Source: Pseudogemmatithrix spongiicola
Lineage (GTDB): Bacteria; Gemmatimonadota; Gemmatimonadetes; Gemmatimonadales; Gemmatimonadaceae
NCBI RefSeq assembly: GCF_030623445.1
Contig: NZ_CP130613.1
Location: 3,162,001 to 3,226,000, forward strand
Length of the DNA stretch: 64,000 nt
Reading direction: 5' to 3'
Position numbers and translations under genes: made by a program. Under the pieces are notes generated by a model, which saw only the letters and a list, made by a program, of their open reading frames with translations, searched no databases and was not told the DNA's origin. Numbering within the stretch: the first letter of the stretch is position 1; every line of letters starts with the position of its first letter. Below are positions 59,025 to 64,000 of this stretch, in pieces.

Positions 59025-60650
59025 TTGACCTCACGCCGTGAGTTTCTCGCCTCCACCGGCCTCGCCGCGGGGGCCCTCGCCCTCGCGTCCCGACGCTTGG
59101 AGGCCGCTGAATCGGGATCCCCGATTCTCACCGCCACCACCGAGCCGGATCCGCAGGTCCGCGTGCTGCTCATGGAGGCGCTTAACGCCGCCAAGCTCGC
59201 CGGCGCCTCCTGGGCCGACGTGCGCGTGCAACGGCAGCGCCGCCAGAACCTCGGCACCCGCGAGCAGCAAGTCACCAACGTCCTCGACACCGATACGATC
59301 GGCTGCGGCGTGCGCGTGCTCGTGGACGGCACCTGGGGATTCTCCGCTACGCGCGCCCTCACCACCGACGGCGTCGCTCGTGCCGCGCGGCAGGCCGTAG
59401 CGCTCGCCCGCGCCAACCGCGTGGCGCGCGATCGTGAAGTGCGGCTTGCCGCTTCGCCTGCGCACCCGAATGCCACCTGGAAGTCGAGCTACACCGTCGA
59501 CCCCTGGTCGATCCCGGTCGAAGAGAAGGTGCAGCTGCTGCTCCAGGCCAACGCCGCCGCGCAGCGCGTGCGCAACGTGCGCTTCGTGAACTCCTCGCTG
59601 CAGTTCGTGAAGGAAGAGCGTAGCTACGCCAACTCCGAGGGCTCGGTCATCAGCCAGGACGTCGTGCGCTCCTGGGTGACGATGTCGATCACCGCCATCT
59701 CCGACGACCGCCGCCAGGTCGCGACGCGCGGCCCAGAGGTCGTGCAGCCCGCCGGCCGCGGCTGGGAGTACGTGCTCGAAGCCGACATCGTCAACAACGC
59801 GACCGTGTGGGCCGAGCAGGCGCGCGAGAAGCTGACCGCGCGCTCGGTCGAAGTCGGCCGCTGGGACCTCATCCTGCATCCCTCGCAGCTCTTCCTCACC
59901 ATCCACGAGTCCATCGGCCACCCGACCGAGCTCGACCGCGCGATGGGGTACGAGGCCAACTACGCCGGCACGAGCTTCATCGCGCCGCCCGACACCGTGC
60001 TCGGCAAGCTCAAGCTCGGACCCGAGCACCTCACCATTCGCGGCGATCGCTCGCAGCCCGGCGCGCTGGCCACCATCGGCTACGACGACGACGGCGTCCA
60101 GCCGGACGAGTTCGACATCATCAAGAACGGCATCTTCTGGGATTACCAGACCACGCGCGAGCAGGCCGAATGGCTGCGGCCCTGGTACGAGAAGAACAAC
60201 ATGCCCGTGCGCTCGCACGGCTGCGCGTATGCGCAGAGCTGGAGCGACGTGTCGTTCCAGCGCATGCCGAACGTGAGCATCGTGCCCGACCAGCGCGTGG
60301 ATCGCAGCTGGAACGACCTCATCGCCGCCACCGACAAGGGCATCGCGATGATCGGTCGCGCGTCGTACTCGATCGACCAGCAACGCTACAACGCCCAGTT
60401 CGGCGCGCAGATCTGCTATGAAGTGCGCGGCGGCAAGATCGTCGGACAGCTCAAGGACGTCGCCTACGTGATGCGGACCCCGGAATTCTGGAACTCCATC
60501 GACCTCATCGGCGGCAAGTCGTCGTACGAGCTCGGCGGCACCTTCAACGACGGCAAGGGCCAGCCGGGGCAGGCCAACGCCGTCTCGCACGGATGCCCGC
60601 CCTGCCGCTTCAAGGACATCAACGTGATCAACACGGGGGTGACGCTGTGA
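59025..60650 (+). CDS. tldD: TldD metalloprotease subunit with twin-arginine leader
   Basis: This 541-residue protein starts at TTG 59025 with CCGGAG 8 nt upstream. The leader TSRREFLASTGLAAGALALA fits a Tat signal. The TldD zinc motif HESIGH is at 294-299 (HExxxH), followed by HPTELDRAMGYEANYAGTSF, and the end has HGCPPCRFKDINVINTG. With TldE it forms a heterodimer that cleaves unfolded peptides, as in microcin B17 or CcdA processing. Most TldD proteins are cytosolic, so the Tat leader is notable. It overlaps tldE by GTGA. Confidence 0.9.
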   Translation: MTSRREFLASTGLAAGALALASRRLEAAESGSPILTATTEPDPQVRVLLMEALNAAKLAGASWADVRVQRQRRQNLGTREQQVTNVLDTDTIGCGVRVLVDGTWGFSATRALTTDGVARAARQAVALARANRVARDREVRLAASPAHPNATWKSSYTVDPWSIPVEEKVQLLLQANAAAQRVRNVRFVNSSLQFVKEERSYANSEGSVISQDVVRSWVTMSITAISDDRRQVATRGPEVVQPAGRGWEYVLEADIVNNATVWAEQAREKLTARSVEVGRWDLILHPSQLFLTIHESIGHPTELDRAMGYEANYAGTSFIAPPDTVLGKLKLGPEHLTIRGDRSQPGALATIGYDDDGVQPDEFDIIKNGIFWDYQTTREQAEWLRPWYEKNNMPVRSHGCAYAQSWSDVSFQRMPNVSIVPDQRVDRSWNDLIAATDKGIAMIGRASYSIDQQRYNAQFGAQICYEVRGGKIVGQLKDVAYVMRTPEFWNSIDLIGGKSSYELGGTFNDGKGQPGQANAVSHGCPPCRFKDINVINTGVTL

Positions 60651-62068
60651 GCGCGCATCCCTTTGCCCGTGAGCCCAAGCGGCTCATCGCCCAGCGTGAG
60701 GCTGCACGCCACGGCGTACTCGACGAGGCCGTGGTGCTCACGCGCGCCGAGTGCGAGGACATCATCCAACGCGCGCTGCGCGCGTCGAAGGCCGATGCCT
60801 GCCGCGTGTCGGTCAACAGCAGCTATGACACGAACGTCCGCTTCGCCGACAATCAGATGTCGACGTCCGGCATTACGGACGACGCCTCGGTGAGCATCAC
60901 GTCGTTCGTCGGGAAGCGCAGTGCGACCGTCCTCACGAACGACCTCACCGCGCGCGGGCTCGAGACCGCGGTTGCGCAATCGGAAGCCCTCGCCCGGTTG
61001 GCACCGGAGGATCCGGAGTCGCTCCCCGAACTCGGGCCGCAGCGCTACGTGGAGATTCCCGCGTGGTTCGACTCCACCGCGCAGCTCAGCGCCGACGATC
61101 GTGCCCGCGCGGCGCTCACGGCGCTCGAAGTCTCGCGTCGCGCCAACGACCTCCAGGTCGCCGGCTTCATCGAGTGCAACGCCTCGGCCCGCGCCATCGG
61201 CAACAGTGCCGGCTTGTTCGCCTTCCACCGCGGCACGCGGGCGAACTATACGCTCACCGTGCGCACCGCTGACGGCACCGGCTCCTCGTGGAGCGGCGCC
61301 GACGAGAACGACTGGAGCAAGATCGACTTCCGCGCCATGGCCACCCGCACCATCGAACGCGCCCGCGCCTCGCGCGAACCGCGCGCCGTGGAGCCCGGCC
61401 GGTACACGGTCATCTTCGAGCCGCAGGCCTCCGCCGACTTCCTAGGCGCCATCCGTGGCACCCTCGGTGCCCGTGCCGCCGACGAAGGTCGCTCGGCCAT
61501 GGCGAAGCCCGGTGGCGGCACCAAGCTCGGCGAGCGCATCCTCGATTCGCGTATCTCGCTGGTCAGTGACCCCGCGGATGCGCAGATCCTGAATGCGCCG
61601 TTTGACAACGATGGCCTGCCGCTGCAGCGCGAGACCTGGGTCGAGAACGGCATCCTGAAGCAGCTCTCCTACGACCGCTTCTGGGCCCAGAAGCAAGGGG
61701 TCCGTCCCACCGGCGGCGGCGGTGGATTCGGAGGTGGCGGCGGCGGCTTCAAGATGCTCGGCGGCGATTCGTCCATCGATGCCATGATCCGCGGCACCGA
61801 GCGCGGCGTGCTCGTGACCCGCCTCTGGTACCTGCGCGCGGTGGATCAGCGCACGCTGGTCTACACGGGCCTCACCCGCGACGGCACCTTCCTCATCGAG
61901 AACGGTCGCATCAGCCGATCGATCAAGAACTTCCGCTTCAACGATTCGCCGCTCCTGATGCTCAACAAGGTGGACGCCATCGGCCCCACCGTGCGCACGG
62001 ATGGCGGCGTGTTCCCGGCCATCAAGGCGCGGGACTTCGCGTTCACCTCGCTTTCGGACGCGGTGTAA
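60647..62068 (+). CDS. tldE: TldE/PmbA subunit of the TldD/E protease
   Basis: This 473-residue protein starts at GTG 60647 in the GTGA overlap with tldD. It carries the TldE/PmbA fold (DACRVSVNSSYDTNVRFADN, GNSAGLFAFHRGTRANYTLTV, FDNDGLPLQRETWVENGILK) and no zinc motif, as expected of the partner subunit. A Gly-rich insert (TGGGGGFGGGGGGFKM) interrupts it. No signal peptide is visible, so if TldD is exported by Tat, TldE would have to travel with it or the leader may be non-functional. Confidence 0.88.
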   Translation: MSAHPFAREPKRLIAQREAARHGVLDEAVVLTRAECEDIIQRALRASKADACRVSVNSSYDTNVRFADNQMSTSGITDDASVSITSFVGKRSATVLTNDLTARGLETAVAQSEALARLAPEDPESLPELGPQRYVEIPAWFDSTAQLSADDRARAALTALEVSRRANDLQVAGFIECNASARAIGNSAGLFAFHRGTRANYTLTVRTADGTGSSWSGADENDWSKIDFRAMATRTIERARASREPRAVEPGRYTVIFEPQASADFLGAIRGTLGARAADEGRSAMAKPGGGTKLGERILDSRISLVSDPADAQILNAPFDNDGLPLQRETWVENGILKQLSYDRFWAQKQGVRPTGGGGGFGGGGGGFKMLGGDSSIDAMIRGTERGVLVTRLWYLRAVDQRTLVYTGLTRDGTFLIENGRISRSIKNFRFNDSPLLMLNKVDAIGPTVRTDGGVFPAIKARDFAFTSLSDAV

Positions 62069-62112
62069 TGGGCGGCATCGCTCGGCTCCTCGACACCGGA
62101 CGGCGCTGAGCG

Positions 62113-63138
62113 ATGCCCCATCGCTTTCCCTGGGCGCGCTGGTCCGACCAGCGACTGATGCTCCTCAAGCTCCGCGACCTCGGGCTGCGCATCGATGGCA
62201 CCTGGGTCGGGAGCTGCGTCGACGAACTGTACGCCGAGCTGGACGCGCGCGACATCCGCCTCAAGCCCCACGTCTGGGTCAGCGACGAGTGGTTCTCGCC
62301 TGGGGGAGTGAGTGGCTTCGCCGTCCCCTTCTACCTGCTGCATCCGCGCCTGATGCGGCTCGAGAAGAGCCAACTCATCGAGGTCGAGGGCGGCTCGCAT
62401 CACGAGTGCATGAAGATCATGCGCCACGAGTGCGGGCATGCCATCCAGCACGGCTACCAGCTCCACCGCCGGCGCGAGTGGCAGCGCCTGTTCGGCAAGT
62501 CGAGCGTCAAGTATCCGGAGGCCTATCGCCCGAATCCGGCGAGCAAGAAGTACGTCCAGCACCTGCGCCGCTGGTACGCGCAGAGCCATCCGGACGAAGA
62601 CTTCGCCGAGACCTTCGCGGTGTGGCTCAAGCCGCGCAGCGACTGGAAGCGTCGCTATGCCGGCTGGCCCGCGTTGCAGAAGCTCGAGTATGTGGACCGC
62701 TTGATGGCCGAGATCGCCGGGACGGTGCCCAAGGCCCGCAACCGCGAGGTGGTCGATCCGCTGCGCTCGATCAAGACCACGCTCTTCGAGCATTACACCT
62801 ACCGCCGCGCGGTATATTCGGTCGAGTATCCCCCGCACTATGACGAAGACTTGCTGCGGCTGTTCTCCAGCGACCCTCGTCACCGCCACAAGCCCACCGC
62901 CGCCGGTTTCCTGCGGACGCATCGCGCGGACATCCGCCGCATCGTCTCCCGCTGGACCGGCGAATACCAGTTCTCGCTCGACCAAGTGCTCACGGACATG
63001 ATCGGCCGCGCTCGCGAACTCAAGCTCCGCGTCGTCGGCCCCGAACGGCAACTGCTCACCGACTTCATGGTACTGCTCACCGCGCGTACCATGAGTTTCC
63101 TCGTCGGACAGGGCCGGCGGGACTGGATCGCCGTATGA
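62113..63138 (+). CDS. Putative zinc metallopeptidase (PF15887-like)
   Basis: This 341-residue protein has a gluzincin-like HECGH at 105-109 and a downstream Glu166 in DEDFAETFAVW as third ligand. N-terminal VWVSDEWFSPGGVSGFAVPFYLL and the C-terminal FMVLLTARTMSF match the putative zinc-binding metallopeptidase family. No signal is visible, so it probably acts in the cytosol. It starts at ATG 62113 and overlaps the ATP-grasp gene by ATGA. Pairing a peptidase with an ATP-grasp ligase suggests modification of a peptide. Confidence 0.85.
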   Translation: MPHRFPWARWSDQRLMLLKLRDLGLRIDGTWVGSCVDELYAELDARDIRLKPHVWVSDEWFSPGGVSGFAVPFYLLHPRLMRLEKSQLIEVEGGSHHECMKIMRHECGHAIQHGYQLHRRREWQRLFGKSSVKYPEAYRPNPASKKYVQHLRRWYAQSHPDEDFAETFAVWLKPRSDWKRRYAGWPALQKLEYVDRLMAEIAGTVPKARNREVVDPLRSIKTTLFEHYTYRRAVYSVEYPPHYDEDLLRLFSSDPRHRHKPTAAGFLRTHRADIRRIVSRWTGEYQFSLDQVLTDMIGRARELKLRVVGPERQLLTDFMVLLTARTMSFLVGQGRRDWIAV

Positions 63139-64000
63139 GGAAGCTGCGCATCCTCGTGCTCACGCACCCGGATCTCGCGCCGCCCGACGTGCTGAGCTCG
63201 CTCACCCCGAAGGAAGCGTTCGAGATCAAGACCGAGATCGACGTCATCTCGACGCTTCGCCGGCTCGGGCACGATGTCCATGTCCTGGGCGTGCAGTGGG
63301 AGCTGCGTCCCATCCGCGAGGCCGTCGACGTCCTCAAGCCCGACATCGTCTTCAACCTGCTCGAGGAGTTCCACGGCGAGACCACCAACGACCACAACGT
63401 CGTCGGGTTCCTCGAGCTCATGAAGGTGCCCTACACCGGATGCAACCCGCGCGGCCTCATGCTCTCGCGCGGCAAGGCGCTCTCCAAGAAGCTCTTGCAC
63501 TACCATCGCATCCGGACCCCGGACTTCGCGGTCTTCCCGATCGGTCGCAAGGTGCGGCGCCCACGGCACCTCGCCTTCCCGCTCATCGTGAAGTCGCTCA
63601 TCGAGCACTCCTCGACGGGCATCTCGCAGGCGTCAATCGTCGATTCCGACGAGAAGCTGGCGGAGCGCGTGCGCTTCATCCACGAACGCGTCGGCACGGA
63701 TGCCATCGCCGAGCAGTTCATCGATGGCCGCGAGCTGTACGTCAGCGTCCTCGGCAACGATCGCCTGCGCGCCTTCACGCCCTGGGAGCTCGTCGCCGAG
63801 AAAGGCGACCCCAGCGAGCCGCTGATCGCGACGGCCAAGGCAAAACACGACCTGGATTACCAGACCAAGAAGGGCATCGTCATCCGGGCCGCGCAGGAGC
63901 TGCATCCGGGCGTCGAGGAGCGCCTGCTGCACGACAGCAAGCGCATCTATCGCATCCTCGAGCTCACGGGCTACGCGCGCATCGACTTCCGCCTCGACGC
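63135..64000 (+). CDS. ATP-grasp ligase, D-alanine-D-alanine-ligase-like (3' end outside)
   Basis: At least 288 residues are visible, starting at ATG 63135 in the ATGA overlap with the metallopeptidase. The N-terminal PLVLEEFHG-like segment (VFNLLEEFHGETTNDHN), GCNPRGLMLSRGKALSKKLL, the ATP-binding FPLIVKSLIEHSSTGISQAS, EQFIDGREL and the late YARIDFRLDA are all ATP-grasp hallmarks in the DdlA style. The enzyme should activate a carboxylate with ATP and join it to an amine. The visible end stops just before the last Mg2+ ligands, so activity cannot be fully judged. Confidence 0.88.
   Translation, partial: MRKLRILVLTHPDLAPPDVLSSLTPKEAFEIKTEIDVISTLRRLGHDVHVLGVQWELRPIREAVDVLKPDIVFNLLEEFHGETTNDHNVVGFLELMKVPYTGCNPRGLMLSRGKALSKKLLHYHRIRTPDFAVFPIGRKVRRPRHLAFPLIVKSLIEHSSTGISQASIVDSDEKLAERVRFIHERVGTDAIAEQFIDGRELYVSVLGNDRLRAFTPWELVAEKGDPSEPLIATAKAKHDLDYQTKKGIVIRAAQELHPGVEERLLHDSKRIYRILELTGYARIDFRLD

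Noticed and set aside
62069-62112. A 13-codon frame after tldE starting in TAATG and ending just before the metallopeptidase
   Set aside because: Too short, no hydrophobic or conserved pattern; probably spacing sequence.
1-64000. tRNA, rRNA or riboswitch genes
   Set aside because: No region showed the T-loop, acceptor pairing or known aptamer motifs on reading; a covariance-model search was not possible here.

Overview
The window is high-GC, gene-dense bacterial DNA with about 60 protein genes, no rRNA or tRNA that I can see, no CRISPR array and no transposase. The gene content points to a Gemmatimonadota bacterium, probably Gemmatimonadaceae. Pointers are a TolB-propeller amidohydrolase fusion, a giant sortilin/BNR-repeat secreted protein, carboxypeptidase-regulatory/plug-like proteins ending in a GII(I/V)xWLxR-type motif, many secreted proteins processed after Ala-Gln, VIT-vWA and PPC-domain lipoproteins, and a Ser/Thr kinase opening in the typical ELGGGGM style. 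This is inference from family content, not a database match.

Layout. 1-7.2 kb: the 5' end of a Ser/Thr kinase, a small outer-membrane barrel, a PPC lipoprotein, a desaturase/FKBP pair, a ThrE-like exporter with a secreted S9-type hydrolase, a bestrophin and an OsmC protein. 7.2-11.3 kb: a TlpA thioredoxin diverging from a 1125-residue propeller-amidohydrolase. 11.3-13.5 kb: a visibly less GC-rich insert holding a broken S8 protease lipoprotein (12-C tract plus loss of the catalytic Ser) and a small lipoprotein. 13.5-22.2 kb: glutathione peroxidase, SGNH hydrolase, methyltransferase, a copper-protein pair (Tat multicopper oxidase and cupredoxin/beta-helix/membrane lipoprotein) whose start codon overlaps that of a divergent DUF2490 gene, an MBL hydrolase and two unknown exported proteins. 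22.2-27.2 kb: EttA, a 37-residue membrane protein, a desuccinylase-like/CcdA/TlpA operon, an inverted-repeat element and a 2H phosphoesterase. 27.2-33.9 kb: PAP2, then a tightly overlapping GNAT / N-acylamino-acid racemase-like / M20 / Sua5 operon, a plant-type enoyl-ACP reductase and an EamA transporter.

33.9-44.6 kb: two tandem plug-like carboxypeptidase-regulatory proteins, a leftward operon (sortilin-like protein, GNAT, DinB, DUF5683 protein, lipoprotein, secreted creatininase) and an SMP-30-like lipoprotein. 44.6-55.8 kb: an SCP2/R2lox pair, a VIT-vWA / ECF sigma / anti-sigma operon, a HEAT-like / HD / PAS-GGDEF operon and a GMC oxidoreductase. 55.8-64 kb: transketolase, a YeiH-type transporter, a Tat-exported TldD with TldE, and a zinc metallopeptidase overlapping an ATP-grasp ligase that leaves the window.

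Two architectural habits recur. Operon genes are joined by ATGA, GTGA, TTGA or TGATG overlaps. Several transcription-unit starts carry a -10-like hexamer 5-8 nt before the start codon and no Shine-Dalgarno, which is the signature of leaderless mRNAs; two 18-19 bp divergent spacers carry this on both strands. The best candidates for something new are the cupredoxin/beta-helix plus multicopper oxidase pair, the HEAT/HD/GGDEF operon whose first two proteins share an N-terminal domain, and the compact divergent leaderless promoters.
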